Positions 1-6,941 are shown, counted from the first letter of the stretch. The stretch: DNA of 32,997 nt from Patescibacteria group bacterium (GCA_029260985.1 JAJDCE010000144.1:1-32997), one strand, 5' to 3'. Numbers and translations are program-made. The notes: generated by a model not told the origin, from the letters alone.

Positions 1-86
1 AGAATTGGCGAAGGCAGTGGAAAGTAGAGTTAATTGAAAAACATAATCCTGACTGGGTTGATTTATCATCCGACTGGTATGAATAG
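1..86 (+). CDS. GIY-YIG nuclease, 3' end only (cut by window edge)
   Basis: These bases encode the last 28 or so residues of a small GIY-YIG nuclease of the YhbQ/UPF0213 type, ending in TAG at 84-86. The coding part and its downstream repeat (1-119) are identical, base for base, to 5591-5709, where a complete copy lies; identity stops at base 120. The visible tail holds the NWRRQWK stretch and the NPDW motif that follow the catalytic core in this family. The nuclease core and left end would lie upstream of the window. The perfect identity suggests a recent duplication or transposition, or ongoing gene conversion. Confidence 0.85.
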   Translation, partial: NWRRQWKVELIEKHNPDWVDLSSDWYE

Positions 87-93
87 CAGTCTA

Positions 94-119
94 GGATTCT
101 GAATCAAGTTCAGAATGAC
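94..119 (-). repeat. 26-bp terminal palindrome (right end of a GIY-YIG element)
   Basis: This is the same 26 bp as 5684-5709 and the exact reverse complement of 5320-5345. It is itself a hairpin: ATTCTGAA (96-103), a five-base loop, then TTCAGAAT (109-116). It ends in ATGAC, the outer end shared by all the palindromic repeats in this window. Confidence 0.85.
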
Positions 120-303
120 GACTAACGCAAACTGTCCATAATCCCTATTTCCCGACATTCCAAAATTATGTCAAAGTACGACACAAATGTTGGAATATTT
201 GTCAATAATGTATATTAGACAATAATTGACACAATGTCGCAATACAAAAACTGTAATATATCGAGGAAAAAATAGTTATAAGTGTCGAAAATTGGGCTTA
301 AAA

Positions 304-325
304 ACGCGCTTTCTGGAAAGCGTGT
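304..325. other. Inverted repeat (hairpin) in S-layer upstream region
   Basis: CGCTTTC (307-313) pairs with GAAAGCG (316-322) around a two-base centre. Outer C-G and A-T pairs extend the stem to 304-325. No T-run follows, so it is not an obvious terminator. Confidence 0.5.
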
Positions 326-450
326 CCAAATAGGGGCAAAAAACGTTTATATTGACACCAAAACTCCCATTACATACAATGAGTTCGATATGAATGAAAC
401 GGTGTCGATAAAAACGAAAATTCTCCTCTAAAAAACAAGCCCTTAAGCAT

Positions 451-496
451 AAGTATGTTGATTTTAAATTTATCAATTTAAAATCAACCAATACTT
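451..496. other. Long inverted repeat (20-bp interrupted stem)
   Basis: A perfect 14-bp stem, GTTGATTTTAAATT (457-470) with its complement at 475-488, surrounds the four-base loop TATC. An outer AAGTAT/ATACTT pair (451-456 and 491-496) lies beyond a two-base bulge. It is the longest perfect stem in the non-coding region. It is AT-rich with no U-tail, so an operator, an attachment or recombination site, or an RNA-stabilising hairpin is likelier than a terminator. Confidence 0.6.
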
Positions 497-550
497 GGTG
501 AACTGTGGTGCGTCCAAATTCCTTAGAAACAAAGTCAATAAGCGGAAAAT

Positions 551-601
551 CGATCTTAGACAGAAGTTGAAAATAGACATTTCATCTCCTGTCTACGATT
601 G
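551..601. other. Imperfect inverted repeat upstream of the boxA-like site
   Basis: TAGACAG (557-563) is complementary to CTGTCTA (589-595). Flanking bases CGATC and GATTG extend the match imperfectly. It precedes the boxA-like motif by about 44 bases, the same order as the hairpin (boxB) and boxA in enterobacterial rRNA leaders. That parallel is only suggestive. Confidence 0.4.
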
Positions 602-638
602 AACAGAAGGATTCCCCACGGAGGAAACTTCTAAAATT

Positions 639-653
639 TGCTCTTTAACAATT
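639..653 (+). promoter_or_regulatory. boxA-like antitermination motif
   Basis: The bases TGCTCTTTAACAATT match the E. coli rRNA-leader boxA (TGCTCTTTAACA) and its next three bases, 15 of 15. In RNA, boxA binds NusB-NusE and promotes antitermination. No rRNA gene follows; the next gene is the 4.3-kb S-layer gene. The match is seen directly; its use here is inference. Confidence 0.45.
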
Positions 654-657
654 AGGT

Positions 658-678
658 GTCTCGATTAATAATCGGGAC
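658..678. other. Hairpin, GTCTCGATT / AATCGGGAC
   Basis: A nine-position stem (658-666 with 670-678, one G-T wobble) with a three-base loop. Its right arm AATCGGGACG recurs in the palindrome at 747-767, so the two look like diverged copies of one element. Confidence 0.45.
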
Positions 679-691
679 GAACGTTCAACTT

Positions 692-713
692 TTGCCTTTG
701 AAACAAAAGGCAA
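692..713. other. Hairpin, TTGCCTTT / AAAGGCAA
   Basis: A perfect 8-bp stem (692-699 and 706-713) closes the six-base loop GAAACA. It lies between the two CGATT/AATCG hairpins. Confidence 0.45.
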
Positions 714-719
714 CTTACA

Positions 720-739
720 AATCAATAGACTTATTGATT
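720..739. other. Hairpin, AATCAATA / TATTGATT
   Basis: A perfect 8-bp inverted repeat around GACT. It sits directly before the palindrome at 747-767, adding to the run of consecutive stems in the putative leader. Confidence 0.45.
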
Positions 740-746
740 TTATAGG

Positions 747-767
747 GTCTCCCGATTGAATCGGGAC
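747..767. other. Palindrome TCCCGATTGAATCGGGA
   Basis: A 17-base palindrome (750-766) around one central base. It is related to the hairpin at 658-678 through the shared AATCGGGACG arm. It belongs to the general class of small palindromes scattered through this window. Confidence 0.5.
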
Positions 768-836
768 GGCTCCTACAAATCATTTCTTGCAAAGCCTGAT
801 GCCCATTCACTAAACCTATATATAGCAAATATTAAA

Positions 837-860
837 CATGTGCCGAACTTGATTCGGTAT
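837..860. repeat. Small palindromic repeat related to 13136-13160
   Basis: CCGAA (843-847) and TTCGG (853-857) enclose the loop CTTGA, the same loop as in the GIY-YIG element ends. The flanks CATGTG and GGTAT recur at 13136-13160, where a diverged copy sits inside the loop of another palindrome. Confidence 0.5.
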
Positions 861-907
861 AGCTAAATAGTAAATAATCGTGAGGGCTTATAAGTCATCA
901 ATACGCT

Positions 908-935
908 TTGCATATTAAGTTTTCTCTTATTTAAT
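908..935 (+). promoter_or_regulatory. Possible start-proximal promoter of the S-layer gene
   Basis: TTGCAT (908-913) and TTTAAT (930-935) are 16 bp apart and would start transcription almost at the ATG at 945/951, giving a near-leaderless mRNA. This competes with the long-leader reading of 120-944. The sequence does not settle which is used. Confidence 0.25.
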
Positions 936-944
936 TAACTCTAT

Positions 945-3900
945 ATGGATATGGTTAAGAGTATTAAAAGAGCAATGGCAACATTTGCTGCTTTGGCACT
1001 TTTTGTGACAAACACAAGTCTTGTTTTCGCTCAAACATACAACGACGTACCTAGCAATGCTTGGTATTTCGATTATGTTGAACAGCTCGTTGACGATGGT
1101 GTTGTAGATGTTTCTGACAACTACCGTCCAAACGCTCCACTTAATCGTGCTGAACTCGTAAAAATGGTTGTTACAGCCATCGACGGTTTAGCTGATTACG
1201 AAGCTCCTGCTACACCAACTTTTGATGATGTAGCTTCTGATGCTTGGTTCTACGACTACGTGGAAGCAGCTGTTCAGCAAGGTATTGTTTCCGGATACAC
1301 TGATGCATCTGGCAACCTTACCGGAATGTTCGGTCCTGGGGACACGGTTAACCGTGCTGCAGCTACCAAAATCTTGGTAAATGCATTCCTCGTTCCAACA
1401 ACCCTAACACCTGCATCTCCTTTCTCTGATGTAGCAGAAAGCGCATGGTTCCATGACTACGTTCTTACCGCTTACAACCAGTCTGTTCTAGACGGTTATG
1501 ACAACGGTAATTTCGGTCCTGCTGACCCTGTTACTCGCGCTCAAGTTGCTAAATTAGTAGTTCTTTCTCAAGATCCTACTCCTCGCTCTACTGGCGAAGG
1601 TGAAGGTGAAGGTGAGGGGGAAGGTGAAGGAGAAGGTGAGGGAACTGGTGAAGGTGCACTCGAAGTTTCTTTAAACGACGACACTGCTCCTTCTTCTACC
1701 CTTCCTCAACAGGCAAACAGCGTACAGCTAGCTTCTTGGGATTTCACTGCTGCTGACGACGACGTTAATCTTTCTAACTTAGTTGTTACACGTGGTGGTG
1801 TTGGACAAACTGGAGACTGGAGTCAGCTCTTCATTTACAACGGTGCTGATCGTTTGACTACTGGTCGAACCATCAACAACGACACCAACACATCAACTTT
1901 CCCACTTAGTGTTCTAGTTGAAGCTGGTACTACAACCACTCTATCTTTGGTAGGTGATGTAGCTACTGCTCCTGGTGCTTCTAATCAGCACTACTTCTAT
2001 CTTGCTTCTTCTGGTGATCTAACTTCAAATGCTCAGTCTACAGCTGGCGACTTCCCAGTTGCTGGTAACACCTTCACCCTTGGTGGTGCAGGTACTGTTG
2101 TAAACGGTATTACAGCTACTGCTGGAACTACCCCTTCTCAGCCGCTTATCGGCGAGAATGACGCTGAAGTTGCTGCTCTAAGACTAGCCGCTGGTGCAAC
2201 CAACGATTTGGCTGTACACTCTCTAGCTCTTACTCAGGGTGGTACACTTAACAGTACTAAAATGGTTAATTGCCGCCTCCTTCGCAGCGCTGACGAGGTT
2301 GCAACTGCTGATGCATTTTCTGGAGATCGTCTAACTTTTGTTCTAGACACTCCTTATGTTATTCCAGAAGGACAAACTAAAACTTTCTACGTACGTTGTG
2401 ACATCGATGGTGGCCGAACAGCTGATTCTGTTCAGCTTTACCTAGATGAAAACACCGACTTAGTTGTTATCGATCAGCAATACGGTTACGGTGCTACCGT
2501 TACCAACACTTACGCTGCTGCGAATGTAACAGCTATTAATCTAAAGGGTGGTGACGTTACAGTAACCAATAACAACCCTGCAGCAACTCAGATTGCTTCT
2601 AATAGCACAAACAACCGCATCGCAGAATTCGCGGTCACTACAGATCGTGATCTAACCGTAAGAGATACCTTCTTACAGATCGATATCCAGAACGCTGCTG
2701 GTACAGGGCCAAGCGTTAGTGCGGTTACTACCGATATCGCTACTGCTAGTGGTGCAGGTACTCTTGCCAGCACTCCTGTAGTTGGTGATACCTCTGCTAC
2801 AATGGCTGTTGGTGATATGCTTCAGATCTCTGCTGGAGGAACTACATACTATTGTATGCAAACTTCAGCAGCAGGTGCTACTCCTGTTACTACAAACTGT
2901 AGTGCAGGTATAGTTACAGCTGCAGCTGATACCTTTACAGAAGTTAATCCTTACGATTATCTTAAAAACGTACGTCTTCTCGACGTAGACAGTGGTTCTA
3001 CGCTTGCTGGTCCTTTGACCGATGCAAACGCTGGAGCTACTCTAGTCGCTGGTCCTCCATCTTCTTACAACAGAGTTCATTCAGAAGATTATGAACTAAC
3101 CGGTGGTGAAACTCGCCACTTAGGTGTTGAAGTTGATGTTGACACCAATATGGCTGCTGGATACCAGATTCGATCACAAGTTCGATACGCAGCTGCCGCA
3201 GCTACTAATTCATACTTGAAAGATCTTTCTGCTAACGAATTTGTAACAACTGCTAATGTGGTTGGTGCAGGTTCTGCCACTCTTGCTAGTAACTGGATGA
3301 CGACTGCTGCTAACAGCCTCGCGGTTGCTGCAGCTTCTACTCCTACTTCTCAAACCTACGTTAAAGGCGAAAGTGCTGTACCTTCTCTAGGTATCGCTAT
3401 GACTGCTGGCGACGCAGGTGATGTAACCATTAAGCGTCTAATCGCCCGCCTCTATGCTGTAGATAACACCACAGGTGGTGGTGCAGCTGGTTGGGCTGGT
3501 GGTACCGCTGGTACTGGCGCATGGACTGACGCTGAAGGTATGATTGCTGCTAATACAATTGTAGCTAGTGTAAGCCTTTACGATGGCAACGATCTTGTCG
3601 CCGGACCTGAAGGACTTAGCCTTATAGATGTTGGTTCTACTGGTGCATACGTAGCCATGACTGACTACTACAAAGCTCAGTTTGATGACCTTAACTTGAC
3701 TGTTCCAAAAGGTGGAACAAAGACTCTTACCGCTAAGGTAAACCTTTTGAACACTGCAACTGCTTCTAACTGGCTAGCTCTTGATGTTAGCACAGCTGGT
3801 CTCGACATTACCGCAGAAGACGACGATGCAAATACAGTTACTGCAAGTGGTGCTGCCCTTAATGGCGGTACAACAAAGTCTCCTCAGGTAAGAATCGACA

Positions 3901-5240
3901 CCGCTGGTACACTTACTGCTTCTTCTGAAGGTAACCCAGAAGCATCTAATCTAGTAGCGGGTACTTCTGAACAGCTCGTTTCTAAGTATCGCTTCCACGC
4001 ATTGCGTGAAGGCTTCGACGTTAACAAGATAACTGTTGTTAACGACAATCAGGCTACTACTGCTAACTTTGGTGACGATGCCACTGCATCTGCTTCTGTT
4101 AGCCAGGTAACCGTTAAATACCCTGATGTTAATGGGGTAACCCAGAGCAAAACTGCTACTCTTTCTGCCGGAACCGCTACTCTTTCTGGTCTGGACTTCT
4201 ATGTTCCAGCTGGTGAAGATGCCTTTGTGGAAATCTACGCTGATGTCAGCTCTATGGCTGCTGTTGGTGAAGCCCTTTCTGGCCAGACATTCCGTCTAGG
4301 TATGCAGAACACAGGCAATACTACTTCTACTTTCGAAGCAGTAGGGTCTAGCTCTTCTACTACTGTTAACTTCACAGGCGCTCCAAGTGCTAGTGTAACC
4401 AACTCAACCTCTATCAAGACTTTTGTAGTTAGAAAAACTCTACCTACTTTAGCTAAGACAAGCGGTGGTTCTACTACCTTGATCAACGGTGAAAACACCC
4501 TTTACGGGCTAACTGTTACTGCTGATTCTAGTGGTTCTCTTAGCTTCGGTCGTTTGATATTCGATGTGACCACTGCCGGTTTCGCTGCTGCAACCGATGA
4601 CGTTCACTCATTCCGTTTCTACCGAGGGTCTTCCTTGATTCCTTCAGGGGATGTTAACATTTACGGTTGTGAAACAACTTGTGCAGACATGCAAGCAGCT
4701 GTTGCTCTAGGTGGTCTTCAAGACATTGATGGAGCCGCTGGCGTAAGTGTTCTCGACAGAACTTACAAACTTATCGTAAGTTTCGACCAAGAAGAATCAG
4801 TAACCGCTGGTAGTTCTAAAACATACTACCTAAAGGCTACTGTAGCCGGTGTAGCAAATAGCACCGATAGTATCACAACTCGTGTCGCTAACGGCGACGA
4901 GGCATCTGCAATTGCTGGTCTAACCACCAACAATGGTAATGCAAACACTGGTAGAATAGCAGCAAATCTTACTGCTAATGGTGCTCTATTCGACACCTTA
5001 GCTGCTGGTGGTACACTTTGTGATGAAAGTGGTGGTGCTGCAGCTCTAACTGACTTCAGAGCATTAGTCGGTGATGCAAACCGATGTAATTTCATCTGGT
5101 CTGATAAGTCAGCTGACTCTCACCTATACCCAACTGTAGCTGCTGGTTCTGTTACTGCAGCTTCAGGTTCATACGACTGGACGAACGGTTACCTTCTAAA
5201 GGTTACCGAGCTTACTTCTCATACTATGAGCGGTAGCTAA
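945..5240 (+). CDS. S-layer-type surface protein with three N-terminal SLH domains
   Basis: A 1431-residue exported protein, probably the main surface-layer protein. The start is ATG 945 or, two codons on, ATG 951 (MVKSIKRAM); neither has a Shine-Dalgarno site. A signal peptide ends near VFAQ (about residue 30). Three SLH domains follow (about 30-80, 90-145, 155-205) with typical FxDV/AWxxDYV and NRAELVKM-type motifs; these bind secondary wall polysaccharide. A Gly-Glu repeat linker (about residues 217-235) leads into about 1,200 residues rich in Ala, Thr, Gly and Ser, resembling beta-sandwich repeats. The last 40 residues (FIWSDKSADSH, DWTNGYLLK) resemble a C-terminal motif I recall from other candidate-phyla surface proteins. 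Codon use is strongly biased (GCT, GGT, TCT, GTT), unlike the neighbours, as expected for very high expression. It has its own terminator and is flanked by directly repeated GIY-YIG elements. Confidence 0.85.
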   Translation: MDMVKSIKRAMATFAALALFVTNTSLVFAQTYNDVPSNAWYFDYVEQLVDDGVVDVSDNYRPNAPLNRAELVKMVVTAIDGLADYEAPATPTFDDVASDAWFYDYVEAAVQQGIVSGYTDASGNLTGMFGPGDTVNRAAATKILVNAFLVPTTLTPASPFSDVAESAWFHDYVLTAYNQSVLDGYDNGNFGPADPVTRAQVAKLVVLSQDPTPRSTGEGEGEGEGEGEGEGEGTGEGALEVSLNDDTAPSSTLPQQANSVQLASWDFTAADDDVNLSNLVVTRGGVGQTGDWSQLFIYNGADRLTTGRTINNDTNTSTFPLSVLVEAGTTTTLSLVGDVATAPGASNQHYFYLASSGDLTSNAQSTAGDFPVAGNTFTLGGAGTVVNGITATAGTTPSQPLIGENDAEVAALRLAAGATNDLAVHSLALTQGGTLNSTKMVNCRLLRSADEVATADAFSGDRLTFVLDTPYVIPEGQTKTFYVRCDIDGGRTADSVQLYLDENTDLVVIDQQYGYGATVTNTYAAANVTAINLKGGDVTVTNNNPAATQIASNSTNNRIAEFAVTTDRDLTVRDTFLQIDIQNAAGTGPSVSAVTTDIATASGAGTLASTPVVGDTSATMAVGDMLQISAGGTTYYCMQTSAAGATPVTTNCSAGIVTAAADTFTEVNPYDYLKNVRLLDVDSGSTLAGPLTDANAGATLVAGPPSSYNRVHSEDYELTGGETRHLGVEVDVDTNMAAGYQIRSQVRYAAAAATNSYLKDLSANEFVTTANVVGAGSATLASNWMTTAANSLAVAAASTPTSQTYVKGESAVPSLGIAMTAGDAGDVTIKRLIARLYAVDNTTGGGAAGWAGGTAGTGAWTDAEGMIAANTIVASVSLYDGNDLVAGPEGLSLIDVGSTGAYVAMTDYYKAQFDDLNLTVPKGGTKTLTAKVNLLNTATASNWLALDVSTAGLDITAEDDDANTVTASGAALNGGTTKSPQVRIDTAGTLTASSEGNPEASNLVAGTSEQLVSKYRFHALREGFDVNKITVVNDNQATTANFGDDATASASVSQVTVKYPDVNGVTQSKTATLSAGTATLSGLDFYVPAGEDAFVEIYADVSSMAAVGEALSGQTFRLGMQNTGNTTSTFEAVGSSSSTTVNFTGAPSASVTNSTSIKTFVVRKTLPTLAKTSGGSTTLINGENTLYGLTVTADSSGSLSFGRLIFDVTTAGFAAATDDVHSFRFYRGSSLIPSGDVNIYGCETTCADMQAAVALGGLQDIDGAAGVSVLDRTYKLIVSFDQEESVTAGSSKTYYLKATVAGVANSTDSITTRVANGDEASAIAGLTTNNGNANTGRIAANLTANGALFDTLAAGGTLCDESGGAAALTDFRALVGDANRCNFIWSDKSADSHLYPTVAAGSVTAASGSYDWTNGYLLKVTELTSHTMSGS
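1593..1640 (+). repeat. Hexanucleotide repeat coding Gly-Glu x8
   Basis: Eight GGN-GAR hexamers encode (GE)8, followed by GTGEG. Because the unit is six bases, copy-number change would keep the frame and only alter the length of the linker between the SLH anchor and the main body. Confidence 0.8.
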
Positions 5241-5279
5241 TCGGTCAGTTCGCGAAAGGATATTCCAATCGCAATCAAC

Positions 5280-5310
5280 AAACCCCCTTGTCCACGGCAA
5301 GGGGGTTTTT
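5280..5310 (+). terminator. Strong intrinsic terminator of the S-layer gene
   Basis: An 11-bp perfect stem (AAACCCCCTTG, 5280-5290; complement 5298-5308), a seven-base loop and a T-run to 5310, 40 bases after the stop codon. It is the only textbook Rho-independent terminator seen in the window. Confidence 0.9.
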
Positions 5311-5319
5311 GAGTACTCT

Positions 5320-5345
5320 GTCATTCTGAACTTGATTCAGAATCC
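5320..5345 (+). repeat. Left 26-bp terminal palindrome of the GIY-YIG element
   Basis: Begins GTCATTCTGAA and ends TTCAGAATCC, with the hairpin ATTCTGAA / TTCAGAAT. It is the exact reverse complement of 5684-5709 and 94-119, and begins ten bases after the S-layer terminator T-run. Confidence 0.9.
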
Positions 5346-5350
5346 CATGT

Positions 5351-5356
5351 TATAAT
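5351..5356 (+). promoter_or_regulatory. -10 box of the GIY-YIG gene
   Basis: A perfect TATAAT five bases inside the left terminal repeat. Transcription from it would start near 5363, after the ATG at 5359, so that ATG is unlikely to be the real start. No good -35 is seen; TTGATT (5332-5337) inside the repeat is 13 bp away, too close. Confidence 0.4.
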
Positions 5357-5358
5357 TA

Positions 5359-5676
5359 ATGACTATTTTGCATTTAAGTGATAAATATTTGAGACAATTT
5401 TTTGTATATATAATGACCAGCACAACCAAAACCCTCTACATTGGGATGACCAATGACCTTGAGAGGAGGGTGTTTGAACATAAGAACAAACTAAATAAAG
5501 GATTTACTGAAAAGTATTTTGTTAACAGCTTGGTCTATTTTGAAATGTTTGAATCCCCAATTGAAGCAATCGACAGAGAAAAATACCTAAAGAATTGGCG
5601 AAGGCAGTGGAAAGTAGAGTTAATTGAAAAACATAATCCTGACTGGGTTGATTTATCATCCGACTGGTATGAATAG
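5359..5676 (+). CDS. GIY-YIG nuclease (YhbQ/UPF0213-like)
   Basis: A 105-residue single-domain GIY-YIG endonuclease, complete copy. Visible motifs: VYI (Y17) and LYIG (Y27, G29), which form the GIY and YIG halves; the helix NDLERRVFEHK with R36/R37 and H41; and the metal-binding Glu E74 in DREKYLKNWRR. This class cuts DNA with one metal ion; stand-alone members are often of unknown role. The first ATG (5359) lies only three bases after a TATAAT box, and family members usually begin just before VYI. TTG 5389, giving RQFFVYIM, is therefore the more likely start; the Met at 5413 would lose the first half of the motif. The gene fills an element with inverted-repeat ends and so may be that element's mobility gene. 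Confidence 0.85.
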   Translation: MTILHLSDKYLRQFFVYIMTSTTKTLYIGMTNDLERRVFEHKNKLNKGFTEKYFVNSLVYFEMFESPIEAIDREKYLKNWRRQWKVELIEKHNPDWVDLSSDWYE

Positions 5677-5683
5677 CAGTCTA

Positions 5684-5709
5684 GGATTCTGAATCAAGTT
5701 CAGAATGAC
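5684..5709 (-). repeat. Right 26-bp terminal palindrome of the GIY-YIG element
   Basis: Exact inverse of 5320-5345, eight bases after the nuclease stop codon. The sequence diverges from the copy at 1-119 at the very next base, marking the element end. Confidence 0.9.
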
Positions 5710-5752
5710 ATTTGGGTGCGCCTTCGCCCTATTCACCATCAGCGAACAATGA

Positions 5753-5758
5753 TAAAAT
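5753..5758 (+). promoter_or_regulatory. Extended -10 (TGATAAAAT) of the FN3-like exported gene
   Basis: TGA followed by TAAAAT gives an extended -10 element, 24 bases before the ATG at 5783. The -35 region is poor. There is no Shine-Dalgarno motif between it and the start. Confidence 0.5.
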
Positions 5759-5782
5759 AAAGACCACACTAACCTGAATAAA

Positions 5783-6925
5783 ATGAAACGATTAATCACT
5801 AGCTTACTCATAGTAGCCTTCCTCATTCCTTCTGCCTTCGCAGCTCAGTTTTATTCCGATTATCAAAATTCGTTCGCGCAAAAAGAACGTCGTGAGCTCT
5901 TCCCTATCAATATCACCGCTCATGCCGACAACGAAATCACAGTCAGTAAAGGCATGAACTTGTTGATCACTTTAGAGAGAGATCTTTTGTGGCATAAAGT
6001 CGACACGCTAACGGCAACAGGTACAGCGGTCGATAACGGTCGCTTGGAAGCGACAATTAATGTTGAGTATCTAGATGACTACAAAGTGCTCCACATACCC
6101 GTTAAAAGCGACTGGCTCACAGGCGAATCCGCAATTATCTCTGGCATGACCTTCAGGGCTTACAATCAAGTGCCCATCAGCTATATGGGTCTCGACTTAG
6201 ATGGTGATAAGATTGCGGATGCCACTGACACGAATATGTACAAAGTCACCAGCGAAACCAAATCAGACAAAACCCCTCCATACCCCGTGGAAAACCTTGA
6301 ATACACGGTCAATGAATCAAAAACAGAGGTTCAGCTCACCTGGAAAAACCCACCAGATTCTGATTTGGTGACAACTGTTGTCGACAGAATGCGCACACGG
6401 GGAACCTACACATCTCCCTTTCTTGAGTTAACTTCGGGCACCTTAACTACCGAGTATACAGACAACGACGTAATGCCTGGAGATATACTCACATACCGTG
6501 TCTATGCGCGAGACACCAATAATCAGGGCGAAGTAATCGAAATTGTGGTCGATCTCACCGAAGAAGAGCCAACACCTGATCCTGATCCAGAGATGAACCC
6601 CGATCCCCAAACCCCAAACCCCGAAATCGAAGATTTAAATAAATTCTATAATTATTATAAAGTTCGACACGCCATCAAGTGCAAAACGGAGGACAGCAGT
6701 ATTTGTTTGTGGGCAAAAATCCATCTGCTTTATGCACAAGAAATTGCCAGCCTTTCAGATGTCGATTTAAGCCTTTCTGAGCGTGAATTATATTTGATGG
6801 GCATTCGCCTAAAATGGCCAGAAAAACGCTATCAGGAACGTTGTATTGAAGCCTCAACACCACACAAAACCTGCAACGCTTTGGAAAAGTCGATTAAAAG
6901 GGCGAAATACTTCCTTTCTCAATAG
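5783..6925 (+). CDS. Exported protein with FN3-like domain and acidic Pro linker
   Basis: A 380-residue secreted or surface protein of unknown function. A signal peptide (MKRLITSLLIVAFLIPSAFA, 1-20) is followed by a beta-rich domain (about 40-150) ending in a short Ca-binding-like loop, DLDGDKIADATDTN. A fibronectin type III-like domain follows (about 165-258, from PPYPVENLEYTV to IVVDL), then a linker of Asp-Pro and Glu-Pro repeats (about 260-285). The helical tail has four Cys residues (C297, C304, C352 and C361 by approximate count), which could form disulphides. The ATG has an extended -10 box 24 bases upstream and no Shine-Dalgarno site. The gene lies between the GIY-YIG element and a 73-bp palindromic repeat. 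Dockerin/cohesin-like extracellular attachment is conceivable but not shown. Confidence 0.7.
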   Translation: MKRLITSLLIVAFLIPSAFAAQFYSDYQNSFAQKERRELFPINITAHADNEITVSKGMNLLITLERDLLWHKVDTLTATGTAVDNGRLEATINVEYLDDYKVLHIPVKSDWLTGESAIISGMTFRAYNQVPISYMGLDLDGDKIADATDTNMYKVTSETKSDKTPPYPVENLEYTVNESKTEVQLTWKNPPDSDLVTTVVDRMRTRGTYTSPFLELTSGTLTTEYTDNDVMPGDILTYRVYARDTNNQGEVIEIVVDLTEEEPTPDPDPEMNPDPQTPNPEIEDLNKFYNYYKVRHAIKCKTEDSSICLWAKIHLLYAQEIASLSDVDLSLSERELYLMGIRLKWPEKRYQERCIEASTPHKTCNALEKSIKRAKYFLSQ

Positions 6926-6941
6926 ACCCAATTCACCATTT

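Larger units (their letters stand above)
120..944. other. Long non-coding region upstream of the S-layer gene
   Basis: About 825 bp with no convincing gene. The first part (120-260) is AT-rich with repeated TGTC/GACA motifs in both orientations, such as TTGTCAAT near 199 and ATTGACAC near 225, but no confident promoter pair. The rest holds a series of inverted repeats (304-325, 451-496, 551-601, 658-678, 692-713, 720-739, 750-766, 837-860) and a boxA-like site (639-653). A long structured 5' leader for the highly biased S-layer gene is the simplest reading. A promoter close to the start codon is also possible (908-935). Confidence 0.5.
5320..5709 (+). mobile_element. 390-bp GIY-YIG element with 26-bp perfect inverted ends
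   Basis: Positions 5320-5345 and 5684-5709 are exact 26-bp inverted repeats, each itself a hairpin, and they enclose a single GIY-YIG nuclease gene. A second copy ends at 119, and both copies stop matching exactly at the end of the right repeat, which defines the boundary. No target-site duplication is evident (left flank AGTACTCT, right flank ATTTGGGT). The ends match the palindromes that occur without a gene at 6942, 7646 and 9068. It could move by a nuclease-primed copying route comparable in logic to RAYT-REP units; that mechanism is inference. Confidence 0.65.

Noticed and set aside
120..260. A CRISPR array or iteron-type origin suggested by repeated TGTC/GACA motifs
   Set aside because: Motif spacing is irregular, units are too short and degenerate, and no cas, dnaA or replication gene is nearby.
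276..491. A 71-codon open frame on the minus strand in the S-layer upstream region
   Set aside because: It has no recognisable motif or ribosome site, its 5' end overlaps the 451-496 inverted repeat, and its composition looks like chance AT-rich sequence.
945..5240. Minus-strand frames of 60-90 codons inside the S-layer gene
   Set aside because: They are shadows created by the strong GCT/GGT/TCT codon bias and have no start signals or motifs.
5320..5709. A target-site duplication around the GIY-YIG element
   Set aside because: The flanks AGTACTCT and ATTTGGGT share no direct repeat, so a duplication-generating cut-and-paste insertion cannot be claimed.
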